From Diaphorobacter limosus (GTDB lineage: Bacteria > Pseudomonadota > Gammaproteobacteria > Burkholderiales > Burkholderiaceae_C), in assembly GCF_033100095.1 (NCBI RefSeq), contig NZ_CP136921.1, positions 900,501 through 964,500 on the forward strand: a stretch of 64,000 nucleotides of DNA, read 5' to 3'. This document shows, in pieces, positions 31,136 to 40,041 of the stretch. The notes under the pieces were generated by a model. The model saw only the letters and a program-made list of their open reading frames with translations. It did no database searches and was not told the origin of the DNA. How positions within the stretch are numbered: position 1 is the first letter of the stretch; the number at the start of each line of letters is the position of its first letter. The position numbers and the translations under genes were made by a program.

Positions 31136-31345
31136 ATGCATATCGCCCTTAGCTCCGCCATCGTCAATACGGCCACCTTGATGTCCAACCAGCAGACCGC
31201 GCAGGCCGTGCAGGTGTCCGTGCTGAAAAAGGCCATGGACGCCAACGAAACGACCGTCGCCACGCTGCTGGGCGGCGTGCAGCCCGCCGCCCCGGAGCTG
31301 GCCACCAGCGGCACCCTGGGCACGCAGCTCAATACCTACGCCTGA
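31136..31345 (+). CDS. YjfB-like putative motility protein
   Basis: A 69-residue protein that begins MHIALSSAIVNTATLM and continues with QTAQAVQVSVLKKAMD and a Thr/Leu-rich end, the pattern of the YjfB family (putative motility protein). A start three codons upstream (31127) is possible. The sigma-28 promoter just upstream supports co-expression with late flagellar genes, although no flagellar gene lies nearby. No biochemical function is known. Confidence 0.75.
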   Translation: MHIALSSAIVNTATLMSNQQTAQAVQVSVLKKAMDANETTVATLLGGVQPAAPELATSGTLGTQLNTYA

Positions 31346-31354
31346 CCTCCCCCG

Positions 31355-32482
31355 TCAGCGCAGGCGCGCGGGCGACAGCGCATCGCGCGTCACGCCCTCC
31401 TCCACCAGGCTGGCCGAAAGCGGCTCGTCCAGCGCAAGCTGCCGCGCCAGCAACGCCGCGCCGGCCGCGCTCTGTATGCCGTAGCCGCCCTGGGCGGCGA
31501 GCCAGAAGAAGCGCGGCACATGGTTGTCCCAGCCGAGCACCAGGTCGCCATCGGCCACGAAGGAGCGCAGCCCGGCCCAGCTGTGCGACGGGCGCCGGAT
31601 CTGAAAGCTGGTGACCTGCTCAATGCGGTGTATGCCCAGCGCCACGTCCAGCTCCTCGGGTACCACGTCGTGCGGCGCCACCGGGTCGGCGTTGGCCGGC
31701 GAGCCCAGCAGCTGGCCCGCGTCGGGCTTGAAGTAATAGCTCTCGTCGATTCCGATCACGGCCGGCCAGCCGCTGGCGTCCATGCCTGCGGGCACGGGGA
31801 AGGTGAAGGCCGTGCGCCGGCGCGGCTCCAGGCCAATCGGCGGCACGCCGGCCAGTGCTGCGACCACGTCGGCCCAGGCACCGGCGGCATTCACCACGGC
31901 GCCGGCGGTGATGGCCTCGCCACCGGCCAGCGTCACGCGCCAGCCGTCATCCAGGCGCTGCAGCCCCGTCACCTCGGCATGGCAGCGGATGGCGCCGCCG
32001 CGCTGGCGCAGGCCGCGCAGATAGCCCTGGTGCAGCGCGTGCACGTCGATGTCGGCGGCGCCGGGCTCGCTCATGCCGGCGGCCACGGCCTCGGGGCGCA
32101 GGCAGGGCAGCTCGGCCAGCAGCTCATCGTGCGTCAGGCGGCGCACGCCGGGGTTGAGCGGCAGGATCTCGGCATAGGCCGCGTCCAGCAAATCGAGCTG
32201 ATCCGGCCCCGCCAGATAGACCACGCCGCGCGGCGTGAGGATGGGTGAGGTGCCAAACTCGGGCGGCGGCGCGTCATAGAAGGCGCGGCTGGCGCGCGTC
32301 AGCGCCCGGATATTGGCCGTGCCATAGGTAGCCGAGTACAGCGCCGCCGAGCGCCCCGTGGTGTGGTAGCCGGGCTGGGATTCGCGCTCCAGCAGCAGCA
32401 CGCGGCGCTGCCCGGCCAGTTCCCAGCCCATGGAGGCGCCGGCAATGCCCGCGCCGATGATGACGAAGTCGTAGTGGTGCAT
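31355..32482 (-). CDS. FAD-dependent amine/amino-acid oxidase (DAO family)
   Basis: A 375-residue DAO-family flavoenzyme: YDFVIIGAGIAGASMGWELA binds FAD, HTTGRSAALYSATYG follows, and the C-terminal FWLAAQGGYGIQSAAG closes the cofactor site. It lies downstream of D-serine ammonia-lyase on the same strand, so a D-amino acid or glycine-type substrate is plausible but not shown. The start was set at MHHYDF; a further ATG lies at 32521, 10 bp after the dsdA stop, and cannot be excluded. Confidence 0.82.
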   Translation of the reverse strand: MHHYDFVIIGAGIAGASMGWELAGQRRVLLLERESQPGYHTTGRSAALYSATYGTANIRALTRASRAFYDAPPPEFGTSPILTPRGVVYLAGPDQLDLLDAAYAEILPLNPGVRRLTHDELLAELPCLRPEAVAAGMSEPGAADIDVHALHQGYLRGLRQRGGAIRCHAEVTGLQRLDDGWRVTLAGGEAITAGAVVNAAGAWADVVAALAGVPPIGLEPRRRTAFTFPVPAGMDASGWPAVIGIDESYYFKPDAGQLLGSPANADPVAPHDVVPEELDVALGIHRIEQVTSFQIRRPSHSWAGLRSFVADGDLVLGWDNHVPRFFWLAAQGGYGIQSAAGAALLARQLALDEPLSASLVEEGVTRDALSPARLR

Positions 32483-32531
32483 GGGTTCAGGGTTCAGTAA
32501 CGAAGCGTTGGCTGTGGCCATGGGCAGTTGT

Positions 32532-33872
32532 TCAGGACAGCGCCCGTCCCCGCTGGACGAAGCGCTCATATTCGTCCGGCGGCACGAACAGCCCGCCGGT
32601 CGTCCACACCAGGTGCGTGGCCCGGGCCAGATGCTGCTGCAGGCCCTGCTCAGCCAGCCAGGCGCGACCCGAGTCGCTGCCCGTCAGCATGGCCGGCCCG
32701 CCAAAGCCGGCAGCGGCCGAGGGCTCGATGCGCTCGCCCGTGGCGTCCAGCACCTGCACCAGCTGACGAAACAGCGTGTCGTCATGCACCGTGAAGCAGC
32801 CCGAGAGCAACGACTCCATCAGCTCGGCCGCCGGCAGCGACGCACGCGGAACGGCCAGGCCGTCGGCCTCGGTCTGGTTGGAGAGGCCCCAGTCGTACAC
32901 CGAGGGATGCGCGCCCTGCCCGGCCATCATCTGCAGCATGAAGCAGGGCGACTGCACCGGCTCGGCAAAGAAGCAATGCACATGCGGCCCCAGCACCTGG
33001 CGCAGGCCAAAGGTGATGCCCGCCGGCGCGCCGCCCACGCCGCAGGGCAGATAGACGAACAGCGGGTGCTCAGCATCCACGGCAATGCCCGCGTCCCGCA
33101 GCTGCCCCTGCAGGTGCAGCGCCGCGGCGCTGTAGCCCAGCAGCAGGGACAGCGAACGCTCGTCATCGACGAAATGACTGAACGGGTCTTGCGCAGCCTG
33201 GGCGCGGCCGGCCGCCACCGCCGCCTCGTAGTCGCCGGCATGCTCCACCACCTGTACGCCGCGCTGGCGCAGGCGCTCCTTCTTCCATTCCTTGGCCTCC
33301 AGCGACATATGCACCACGGCCGAGAAGCCCAGGGCCGACGCGGCCACGCCTATGGACAGGCCCAGGTTGCCGGTGGAGCCCACGGCCACCGTATGGCGCG
33401 CAAACAGGGCGCGCGCCGCAGGACTGGCCAGGGCCAGATAGTCGTCAGGCCCGGCCTGCGCGCCTATCAGTCCATGCCGCAGGGCCAGGCGCTCGGCAAA
33501 CTCCAGCACCTCATGCATGCCGCCGCGCGCCTTGATGGAGCCGGCCACGGGCAGCAAATGGTCGGCCTTGAGCCACAAACGCCCCTGCCCGACATGCAGG
33601 CCGGACGCCGGCAACAGCGGCGACTCGATCACGCCCGCCGTGGCCTGCAGCTCGGGGAACAGGCGCGCCAGCAGCGGCGCGAAACGCGCAAACCGCGCCG
33701 CGGCGGCGCGCGTATCGTCCAGGCCGATGGAGCTGCCGGCCACCGGCTGCGCCCGGGGAAGCACCGCCTGCCGCCGGGGGTTGAGCCACAAACAGGGTTC
33801 GGCCCGGCGCAGCAAGGTCGCGAGGGCCGCATCCGTGGCGGACAGGGTGTGATTCTCGGACGGCATGGCCAT
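32532..33872 (-). CDS. dsdA: D-serine ammonia-lyase
   Basis: A 446-residue fold-type II PLP enzyme that deaminates D-serine to pyruvate. The PLP lysine is in [12 protein letters not shown], the phosphate loop in [12 protein letters not shown], and [16 protein letters not shown] is a DsdA signature. The start was set at ATG 33872 (MAMPSENHT) because the longer frame upstream runs through an interspersed repeat. The flavin oxidase gene follows, suggesting a D-amino-acid catabolic pair. Confidence 0.92.
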   Translation of the reverse strand: MAMPSENHTLSATDAALATLLRRAEPCLWLNPRRQAVLPRAQPVAGSSIGLDDTRAAAARFARFAPLLARLFPELQATAGVIESPLLPASGLHVGQGRLWLKADHLLPVAGSIKARGGMHEVLEFAERLALRHGLIGAQAGPDDYLALASPAARALFARHTVAVGSTGNLGLSIGVAASALGFSAVVHMSLEAKEWKKERLRQRGVQVVEHAGDYEAAVAAGRAQAAQDPFSHFVDDERSLSLLLGYSAAALHLQGQLRDAGIAVDAEHPLFVYLPCGVGGAPAGITFGLRQVLGPHVHCFFAEPVQSPCFMLQMMAGQGAHPSVYDWGLSNQTEADGLAVPRASLPAAELMESLLSGCFTVHDDTLFRQLVQVLDATGERIEPSAAAGFGGPAMLTGSDSGRAWLAEQGLQQHLARATHLVWTTGGLFVPPDEYERFVQRGRALS

Positions 33873-33879
33873 AATTGCT

Positions 33880-33935
33880 TTCAAATTTATAGCTTTTGAC
33901 GCTTGCTGGATAAGCGCCAGATGCCTGTTCAATGC
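33880..33935 (+). repeat. Interspersed repeat copy between dsdA and the SMR gene
   Basis: Reads TCAAATTTATAGCTTTTGAC, GCTTGCTGGATAAGCGCCAG and ATGCCTGTTCAATG. It fills the gap between the dsdA start and the SMR stop. Confidence 0.7.
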
Positions 33936-34268
33936 CTAATTTCCAGCCGTCTTGGACAACACCTGTATCACCACCACACCGCCCACGATCATGAGCATGC
34001 CGACGACGGCCGGCAAGTCCAGTTTCTGGCCATACAGCCACCAGCCCACGAGCGAGATCAGCACGATGCCCAGCCCCGACCAGATGGCGTACACCACGCC
34101 GGTGGCCATATGGTTCATGACCTTGGACACCAGATAGAAGGCCGCGCAATAGCCCAGCACGGCCAGCACGCTGGGCCACAGGCGGGTAAGACCCTGGGAG
34201 GATTTGAGGGCCGAGGTCGCGACGACCTCGGCCGCTATGGAGATGGCGAGCAGGATATAGGGGTGCAT
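33936..34268 (-). CDS. Small multidrug resistance (SMR/EmrE-type) transporter
   Basis: A 110-residue four-helix inner-membrane protein. The essential Glu14 sits in ISIAAEVVATSALK, and AIWSGLGIVLISLVGW is the conserved helix-3 motif. It exports cationic compounds by proton antiport as a dimer. The start at MHPYILLAIS gives the normal family length. Substrates cannot be told from sequence. Confidence 0.92.
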   Translation of the reverse strand: MHPYILLAISIAAEVVATSALKSSQGLTRLWPSVLAVLGYCAAFYLVSKVMNHMATGVVYAIWSGLGIVLISLVGWWLYGQKLDLPAVVGMLMIVGGVVVIQVLSKTAGN

Positions 34269-34304
34269 TGATGGAACAGTTGCCTCGCCACCCATGGTGA
34301 AAAC

Positions 34305-34360
34305 ATGAAAATGATAGCTCCCAGCGCTTATCTATTGGGCGTTACAAGTTATTTTGACTC
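34305..34360 (+). repeat. Interspersed repeat copy upstream of the chromate transporter genes
   Basis: Reads GAAAATGATAGCTCCCAGCG, CTTATCTATTGGGCG and TTACAAGTTATTTTGACTC. It lies between the divergent SMR and chrA-like genes, so it occupies most of the shared promoter region. Confidence 0.7.
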
Positions 34361-34428
34361 ATGTACGACAGGCATGGCGCGGCCGGCTTACCATGGCCGG
34401 CTTCGCAGCCAGCGCCATGCCCGTAACC

Positions 34429-35010
34429 ATGACCGCCCCCACCATTACACCCGATCAACGTCCGCGCCCGCACAGCCTGGGCCAGCTGTTCTGGGCCTTC
34501 ACCTGGCTGGCGCTGCAGGGCTTTGGTGGCGTGCTGGCCGTGGTGCAGCGCGAACTGGTGGAGCGCCGACGCTGGATCACGAACGACGAATTTATCGAGG
34601 ACTGGGCCGCCGCCCAGATCCTGCCCGGCCCGAACGTGGTGAACCTGTCCATCATGGTGGGCGACCGCTACTTCGGCCTGCGCGGCGCCCTGGTGGCCGT
34701 GGCCGGCATGTTGCTGCTGCCCATGCTGCTGCTGCTGGCCGTGGCCACGCTGTACGCGGCCTTTGCCAGCCACCCCATGATGGCCGGCGCGCTGCGCGGC
34801 ATGGGCGCCGTGGCCGCCGGGCTGGTGGCAGGCATGGGCTGCAAGCTGGCGGCATCGCTGGCCCGGCACCCCCTGGGGCCCCTGCCCTGCGCGCTGATCA
34901 CCGCCGCCACCTTCATCGCCATGAGCGTGCTGCGCCTGCCTCTGGCCTGGGTGCTGCCCGTGGTCGGCGGCGTGGCCTGCGCCCTCACCTGGCGCAAGCT
35001 CCCCGCGTGA
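34429..35010 (+). CDS. Chromate transporter, N-terminal half (CHR domain)
   Basis: A 193-residue CHR-domain protein with FGGVLAVVQRELVE and PGPNVVNLSIMVGDRYFG and about five membrane helices. Two short CHR proteins together equal one long ChrA; the second follows after 4 bp. The family exports chromate or related anions. The start is uncertain: ATGs at 34393, 34417 and 34429 all lack a good ribosome site; 34429 gives the usual N-terminus. Confidence 0.85.
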   Translation: MTAPTITPDQRPRPHSLGQLFWAFTWLALQGFGGVLAVVQRELVERRRWITNDEFIEDWAAAQILPGPNVVNLSIMVGDRYFGLRGALVAVAGMLLLPMLLLLAVATLYAAFASHPMMAGALRGMGAVAAGLVAGMGCKLAASLARHPLGPLPCALITAATFIAMSVLRLPLAWVLPVVGGVACALTWRKLPA

Positions 35011-35014
35011 CCGC

Positions 35015-35614
35015 ATGACCACCGCACTGACGCTGAACCTGCAGCCGCTGGACTGGCTGAACCTGTTTCTGTACTTCCTGTCGATCTCGCTGCTGGCCGT
35101 GGGCGGCGCCATTGCCACTGCGCCCGACATGCACCGCTTTCTGGTGGAGCGCCAGGGCTGGCTCACCGAGCTGCAGTTCAACACCTCCATCGTGCTGGCC
35201 CAGGCCGCCCCCGGCCCGAACGTGCTGTTCATCGCCCTGCTGGGCTGGAACCTGGGACTGAACGCGGGCGGCGCCACGCCGCTGGCCTGGGCCTTTGGCG
35301 CGCTGGGCGTGGCGCTGTGCATGCTGGGCGTGCTGCTGCCCAGCTGCGTGCTGACCTGGGCCGCCACGCGCTGGGCGCACCGCAACCGCGAGCGCCGCTC
35401 GGTGCGTGCCTTCAAGCAAGGCATGGCGCCGCTGGTGATCGGGCTGATACTGGCCACCGCCTGGGTGCTGGCCCGCGCCCAGGGCGATGCGGCGCGCGAC
35501 TGGCCGCTGTGGCTACTGTCGGCCGCCACCACGCTGCTGGTGTGGCGCACGCGCATCCACCTGCTGTGGCTGCTGGGCGCGGGGGCGCTACTGGGCGCGC
35601 TGGGCTGGGTCTGA
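35015..35614 (+). CDS. Chromate transporter, C-terminal half (CHR domain)
   Basis: A 199-residue CHR-domain protein (VGGAIATAPDMHRFLVERQGW, QAAPGPNVLFIALLGW) with five or six membrane helices, the second half of the split ChrA pair. It starts 4 bp after the first half, so the two are co-translated. Confidence 0.85.
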   Translation: MTTALTLNLQPLDWLNLFLYFLSISLLAVGGAIATAPDMHRFLVERQGWLTELQFNTSIVLAQAAPGPNVLFIALLGWNLGLNAGGATPLAWAFGALGVALCMLGVLLPSCVLTWAATRWAHRNRERRSVRAFKQGMAPLVIGLILATAWVLARAQGDAARDWPLWLLSAATTLLVWRTRIHLLWLLGAGALLGALGWV

Positions 35615-35628
35615 CCCCGCGCGGTGCC

Positions 35629-36300
35629 TCATTGCGGCGCGGCCTCGGCCAGCAAGCCCTGCTCCACCATCGCCACCAGGCGCTCCGCCAGCGCCTGGCT
35701 GGGAGCCTCGCCCAGGCCGCGCAAGGGGCCGTCGAGCAGCAGCATCGCCATGCCGTGCACGGCCGACCAGGCCATGAACTCGGCGCCCTGGCGCCGCGCG
35801 GCCGGCAGCACGCCGCCCTGCACCAGGCCGTCCAGCGCGTGGCACAGCAGCTCGAACGGATCCATGCCGCTGGCGCCGCGCGCCGCGTCGTCCTGCGCCG
35901 CGCGCTCATGCACGTCAAAGGGCCGCGCCGCGAAGGCGGTGCGAAACAGCCCCGGCTCCTGCCGCGCAAAGCGCAGATAACCCAGGCCCACGCCACGGAA
36001 GGCGGCGCGCGCGCGCCGGCGCGGCTCGGGCAGCTGCTGGACGGCGTCGATCTCGGCCTCGATGGCGCGCGCCAGTGCGGCCAGCGCGGCGGCGCGCACG
36101 GCCTCCAGCAGGGCCTGGCGGCTCTCGAAATGCCGATATGCGGCATTGGGCACCACGCCGGCGCGGCGCGTGGCCTCGCGCAGCACGATGGCGCCAGGCC
36201 CGCCCTCACGCGCCAGCGCCACGCCCGCGTCCAACAGGGCACGGCGCAGGTCGCCATGGCGAAAGGTGCTGCGCGTGGGGCTTGGTTTTTTATCCGACAT
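35629..36300 (-). CDS. TetR-family regulator
   Basis: A 223-residue regulator. The N-terminal HTH is VLREATRRAGVVPNAAYRHFESRQALL; the C-terminal part (FMAWSAVHGMAMLLLDG) is a WHG-type ligand domain. It is divergent from the eight-gene run starting at 36384. An 18-bp perfect palindrome in the 83-bp gap is a likely operator. Confidence 0.87.
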   Translation of the reverse strand: MSDKKPSPTRSTFRHGDLRRALLDAGVALAREGGPGAIVLREATRRAGVVPNAAYRHFESRQALLEAVRAAALAALARAIEAEIDAVQQLPEPRRRARAAFRGVGLGYLRFARQEPGLFRTAFAARPFDVHERAAQDDAARGASGMDPFELLCHALDGLVQGGVLPAARRQGAEFMAWSAVHGMAMLLLDGPLRGLGEAPSQALAERLVAMVEQGLLAEAAPQ

Positions 36301-36345
36301 TTTTACTCAGGCTTACCTAGACCTCGGTCAATTTCAGCTTGGACA

Positions 36346-36363
36346 GGCGTATAAGTGTACGCC
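36346..36363. promoter_or_regulatory. Palindromic operator candidate for the TetR regulator
   Basis: GGCGTATAAGTGTACGCC has perfect 6-bp arms (GGCGTA/TACGCC) around 6 bases. A -10-like TATAAG lies in the centre, so binding would block transcription of the plus-strand run. Confidence 0.6.
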
Positions 36364-36383
36364 GTCCACAAAGGAGGCGCGCC

Positions 36384-36737
36384 ATGCAATCCGACCACTA
36401 TGTCGATGGCTTTCTGCTTGCCGTTCCCGGCGCGCAGAAGGAGCGCTATCTGCAGGTCGCCAGCAAAGCGGCGCGGCTGTTCAAGGAGCATGGCGCCCTG
36501 GGGGTCGTCGAATGCTGGGGCGACGACGTGCCCGATGGCAAGCTGACCTCGATGCCGATGGCCGTCAGGCTGAAGCCGGGCGAGACCGTGGTGTTCTCGT
36601 GGATCACCTGGCCCTCGCGCCAGGTGCGCGACACGGGCATGAAGGCCTTCATGGAAGACCCGCGCTGCCCCAAGGACATGCCGTTCGACGGCAAGCGCCT
36701 GATCTACGGCGGCTTACGCGTGCTGCTGAGCGCATAG
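36384..36737 (+). CDS. DUF1428 family protein
   Basis: A 117-residue ferredoxin-fold protein of the DUF1428 family (DHYVDGFLLAVP, GALGVVECWGDDVP, SWITWPSR, DMPFDGKRLIYGGLRVLL). Function unknown. A strong ribosome site AAGGAGG lies 6 bases before the ATG. First gene of the plus-strand run controlled by the divergent TetR. Confidence 0.88.
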   Translation: MQSDHYVDGFLLAVPGAQKERYLQVASKAARLFKEHGALGVVECWGDDVPDGKLTSMPMAVRLKPGETVVFSWITWPSRQVRDTGMKAFMEDPRCPKDMPFDGKRLIYGGLRVLLSA

Positions 36738-36774
36738 CGTCGCCGCGCCCGGGTTTCAACCACAGGAGGCATCC

Positions 36775-37209
36775 ATGCAATTCAATCCCTACCTGAATTT
36801 CGACGGCAACTGCGCCGAGGCGTTTGCCTTCTACGCCCGGCTGTTTGGCGGCACCATCGTGCACCAGAGCAGCTTCGGCGAGATGCCGCCTGGCGAGGGC
36901 ATGCCGCCCATCCCCGAGTCGGCCAGGAGCCGCATCATGCATGTCCGCCTGCAGGTCAAGGATCAGGCGCTGATGGGCTCCGACACCATGCCCGGCGCCG
37001 ACGCCAGCTGCGGCGGCTACCAGCCGGCGCAGGGCCTGTGGGTGTCGATTCAGGCCGCCGACGTGGCCGAGGGCCGGCGCCTGTTCGACGCGCTAGCCCA
37101 GGGCGGCCAGGCGGCGATGCCGTTTGCCGCCACCTTCTGGTCGCCGGGCTTTGGCATGGTCAAGGATCGCTTCGGCACGCCGTGGATGGTGAATGTCCCG
37201 CAGACCTGA
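36775..37209 (+). CDS. VOC family protein (PhnB-like)
   Basis: A 144-residue glyoxalase-fold protein (NPYLNFDGNCAEAFAFYARLFGG, FWSPGFGMVKDRFGTPWMVN), of the PhnB subgroup, which is common but functionally undefined. AGGAGG lies a few bases before the start. It belongs to the same run of small proteins. Confidence 0.88.
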   Translation: MQFNPYLNFDGNCAEAFAFYARLFGGTIVHQSSFGEMPPGEGMPPIPESARSRIMHVRLQVKDQALMGSDTMPGADASCGGYQPAQGLWVSIQAADVAEGRRLFDALAQGGQAAMPFAATFWSPGFGMVKDRFGTPWMVNVPQT

Positions 37210-37237
37210 TCCCGCTGTTTCTACCCCGGAGGCTCAC

Positions 37238-37684
37238 ATGTCCGAGCGAACCATCCATCTGCATCGCGTACTGCGTTGCCCGCCGCAAAGGCTGTACCGC
37301 GCCTTCACCGAGGCCGGCGCCATGGCCAAGTGGCTGCCGCCACACGGCTTTACCTGCCAGGTGCATCACCTGGAGGCGCGCGTGGGCGGGAGCTTCCGCA
37401 TGTCGTTCCACAACTTCGGCAGCGGCGGCGCACACGCCTTTCACGGCGAATACCTGGAGCTGGTGCCGGGTGAACTCATCCGCTACACCGACCAGTTTGA
37501 CGATCCCAGCCTGCCCGGCTTGCTGGAGGTGACGGTGCGGCTCCAACCCGTGCCATGCGGCACGGATCTGCGCATCACCCAGGCCGGCATCCCTGAGGCC
37601 ATCCCGCTGGAGATGTGCTACCTGAGCTGGCAGGAGTCGCTGGCACAGCTGGCGGCGCTCGCCGAGCCGGAGATTCCAGGCTAG
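37238..37684 (+). CDS. SRPBCC / AHSA1-like protein
   Basis: A 148-residue START/Bet v1-fold protein (RVLRCPPQRLYRAFTEAGAM, AKWLPPHGFTC, GGSFRMSFHNFGSG) of the activator-of-Hsp90-like group; ligand unknown. CGGAGG precedes the ATG by 5 bases. Its neighbours are VOC proteins. Confidence 0.87.
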   Translation: MSERTIHLHRVLRCPPQRLYRAFTEAGAMAKWLPPHGFTCQVHHLEARVGGSFRMSFHNFGSGGAHAFHGEYLELVPGELIRYTDQFDDPSLPGLLEVTVRLQPVPCGTDLRITQAGIPEAIPLEMCYLSWQESLAQLAALAEPEIPG

Positions 37685-37717
37685 AACAGGCTGGCCCCAA
37701 GGGGCATGGACGCAAAC

Positions 37718-38203
37718 ATGATGAAGCCCGCAAAGAACACCATCTGCCTTTGGTACGACGGCGCCGCCGAAGAAGCGGCGCGCTTTTACGCCAGCACCTT
37801 TCCCGACTCGTGCGTCACCGCGCTGCACCGCGCGCCGGCCGACTACCCCTCGGGCAAGCAGGGGGACGTGCTGACCGTGGAGTTCACGGTCATGGGCATC
37901 CCCTGCCTGGGGCTCAACGGTGGGCCGGCCTTCAGGCACTGCGAGGCCTTCTCGTTCCAGGTGGCGACGGCAGACCAGGCCGAGACCGACCGCTACTGGA
38001 ACGCCATCGTCGGCAACGGCGGCCAGGAGAGCGAGTGCGGCTGGTGCAAGGACAGGTGGGGCATCTCCTGGCAGATCACGCCGATGGCTCTGATCCAGGG
38101 ATACACCGACCCAGACCGCGCCGCCGCCAGGCGCGTGTTCGACGCCATGATGCAGATGCGCAAGATCGACGTTGCGGCCATCGAGGCGGCGCGGCGCGGT
38201 TGA
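37718..38203 (+). CDS. VOC family protein (3-demethylubiquinone-9 methyltransferase-like fold)
   Basis: A 161-residue glyoxalase-fold protein (TICLWYDGAAEEAARFYASTFPD, LNGGPAFRHCEAFSFQV, WGISWQITP). The Pfam name refers to a domain; there is no methyltransferase site. An ATG at 37706 is also possible, but its AAGGGG is only one base away. Role unknown. Confidence 0.85.
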   Translation: MMKPAKNTICLWYDGAAEEAARFYASTFPDSCVTALHRAPADYPSGKQGDVLTVEFTVMGIPCLGLNGGPAFRHCEAFSFQVATADQAETDRYWNAIVGNGGQESECGWCKDRWGISWQITPMALIQGYTDPDRAAARRVFDAMMQMRKIDVAAIEAARRG

Positions 38204-38217
38204 AAAGGAGCATGACC

Positions 38218-38916
38218 ATGGAATACCCCAGCAGGCCTCCCGTCGTCGAACGTGGCGCGTGGGAAGGCGCACGATCGGAGTTGCTGGCCCGCGAGAAGGC
38301 GCATACCCGCGCCGGCGACCAACTGGCCGCAGCACGCCGGCGCCTGCCGATGACGCGCATGGGGCCCGTCACGGTCACCGGCGCCAACGGGCCTACGCCG
38401 CTGCGCGAGGTGTTCGAGGACCGGCACATGCTGCTCGTCTACCACTTCATGTGGAAACGCGGCGCGTCACATGACAAGCAATGCCCCGGCTGCACGCACA
38501 CCCAGGTGGCGCTGAACGAGGCCGTGCGCGCCTACCTGGCCGAACGCGACGTGAGTTACGCGGTCTTCAGCGCCGGCCCTTGGCCCGAGATCGCCGCCTA
38601 TCGCGAATTCATGGGCTGGACCGGTCCCTGGTATTCGACACAAGACACCGGCACCGCGCTGCCGGCGACCCGCGACGGCGGCGACCTGCGCTGCTACCTG
38701 CGCGACGGCGATGATGTGTTCCAGACCTACGAGACCACCGCACGCGGGGTCGAGGCCATGCTACCCACGCTGCAACTGCTCGACCTCACGGCCTACGGGC
38801 GGCAGGAAGCCTGGGAAGACTCCCCCGCCGGCTGGCCACAGGGCGAGGCCGGAGCCTGGTGGTGGCGCGATGGCCGGCCCGTGGCCCAGTGGTTGCGCCC
38901 CCCTTCAACAAGGTGA
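38218..38916 (+). CDS. DUF899 thioredoxin-like protein
   Basis: A 232-residue DUF899 protein with a thioredoxin-like fold; it contains LVYHFMWKRG and the CPGC pair in KQCPGCTHTQ, and ends with WWWRDGRPVAQWLRP. A role in redox or detoxification is plausible but unproven. AAGGAG lies 7 bases before the ATG at 38218. Confidence 0.87.
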   Translation: MEYPSRPPVVERGAWEGARSELLAREKAHTRAGDQLAAARRRLPMTRMGPVTVTGANGPTPLREVFEDRHMLLVYHFMWKRGASHDKQCPGCTHTQVALNEAVRAYLAERDVSYAVFSAGPWPEIAAYREFMGWTGPWYSTQDTGTALPATRDGGDLRCYLRDGDDVFQTYETTARGVEAMLPTLQLLDLTAYGRQEAWEDSPAGWPQGEAGAWWWRDGRPVAQWLRPPSTR

Positions 38917-38921
38917 ACAGC

Positions 38922-39314
38922 ATGAAACCCAATCCTGTCGTCTGGTTCGAGATCTACGTGCAAGACATGGAGCGCGCACGCAAGTTCTACGAAACCGTGT
39001 TCCGCTGCCAACTGGAGCCCATGGCCGCCCCCGAGGGCGAAGCCAGCGGCCTGCAGATGCTCGGCTTTCCCATGACCATGGAGGCGCCCGGCGCCGGCGG
39101 CATGCTGGTGCAGATGGCCGACTGCCCGCGGCCCGCAGGTGGGCCAGGCACCCTGGTGTACTTCGCATGCACGGACTGCGCCGTCGAGCAGGGCCGCGTC
39201 GAGGCGGCAGGTGGTAAGGTGTTCAAACCAAAGTTCGCCATCGGCCCATACGGCCACTGCGCGCTGGTGATCGACACCGAGGGCAACACCATCGGCCTGC
39301 ATTCGATGCAGTAA
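38922..39314 (+). CDS. VOC family protein (glyoxalase-like)
   Basis: A 130-residue vicinal-oxygen-chelate protein (NPVVWFEIYVQDMERARKFYE, FAIGPYGHCALVIDTEGNTIGLHS). AAGGTG lies 8 bases before the ATG, 5 bp after the DUF899 gene. Substrate unknown. Confidence 0.87.
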   Translation: MKPNPVVWFEIYVQDMERARKFYETVFRCQLEPMAAPEGEASGLQMLGFPMTMEAPGAGGMLVQMADCPRPAGGPGTLVYFACTDCAVEQGRVEAAGGKVFKPKFAIGPYGHCALVIDTEGNTIGLHSMQ

Positions 39315-39361
39315 GCCGGCGAAGGCGCAGCAACCGTTCGGGCGTCCAGCGGAGGCAATCA

Positions 39362-40033
39362 ATGACAAGAGTTCGCGTTCAGGCCTTCACCATATCTCTT
39401 GACGGATACGCAGCGGGCCCGGATCAGGACATCGACCATCCGCTCGGCGTGGGCGGGACGGAACTGCACCAGTGGCTACTGCCAACGCGTACCCTCCAAC
39501 GGGCCTTGTTCGGCAAGGACGGCGGCACGGCCGGAGTGGACGATGAGTTCGCCGCCCGTGGTTTTCGGAATGTGGGCGCCTGGATTCTTGGCAGAAACAT
39601 GTTCGGCCCGATTCGCGGCGCATGGCCGGACGCAGGCTGGAAAGGCTGGTGGGGCAACAATCCGCCGTACCACGTTCCGGTCTTCATCCTGACCCATCAT
39701 GCGCGTTCCTCCATAGCGATGGAAGACGGCACGAGCTTTCACTTCATCACCGGAGGCATCCGCGAGGCGCTCGACCGTGCGCGCGAGGCCGCGGCGGGAA
39801 TGGACGTGCGCATAGGCGGCGGGCCGAGCACCATCTGGCAGTATCTACGCGAGGGCCTCATCAACGAGTTGCATCTTGCCATCGCGCCCGTCCTGCTGGG
39901 CCGGGGCGAGTCGCTGTTTCAGGGGCTTGACCTGCGAACCCTGGGATACGAATGCGTTGAATTTGTCGCATCGCAGAAAGCCATGCATGCCGTCCTGCGG
40001 CGCCAAGAGCGCGCCGGCGGCCCAAACGAGTGA
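39362..40033 (+). CDS. Dihydrofolate reductase family protein (RibD C-terminal type)
   Basis: A 223-residue NADPH-dependent reductase fold: FTISLDGYAAGP at the N-terminus, GAWILGRNMFGP, and IGGGPSTIWQYLREGLINELHL in the nucleotide-binding half. Close to YyaP/YwjB-like proteins; the substrate is unknown. GGAGG lies 6 bases before the ATG. Confidence 0.9.
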   Translation: MTRVRVQAFTISLDGYAAGPDQDIDHPLGVGGTELHQWLLPTRTLQRALFGKDGGTAGVDDEFAARGFRNVGAWILGRNMFGPIRGAWPDAGWKGWWGNNPPYHVPVFILTHHARSSIAMEDGTSFHFITGGIREALDRAREAAAGMDVRIGGGPSTIWQYLREGLINELHLAIAPVLLGRGESLFQGLDLRTLGYECVEFVASQKAMHAVLRRQERAGGPNE

Positions 40034-40041
40034 GCCAAGCC

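Noticed and set aside
37706..38203. The VOC gene as a ubiquinone methyltransferase
   Set aside because: The Pfam domain name is historical; the protein has no SAM-binding motif.
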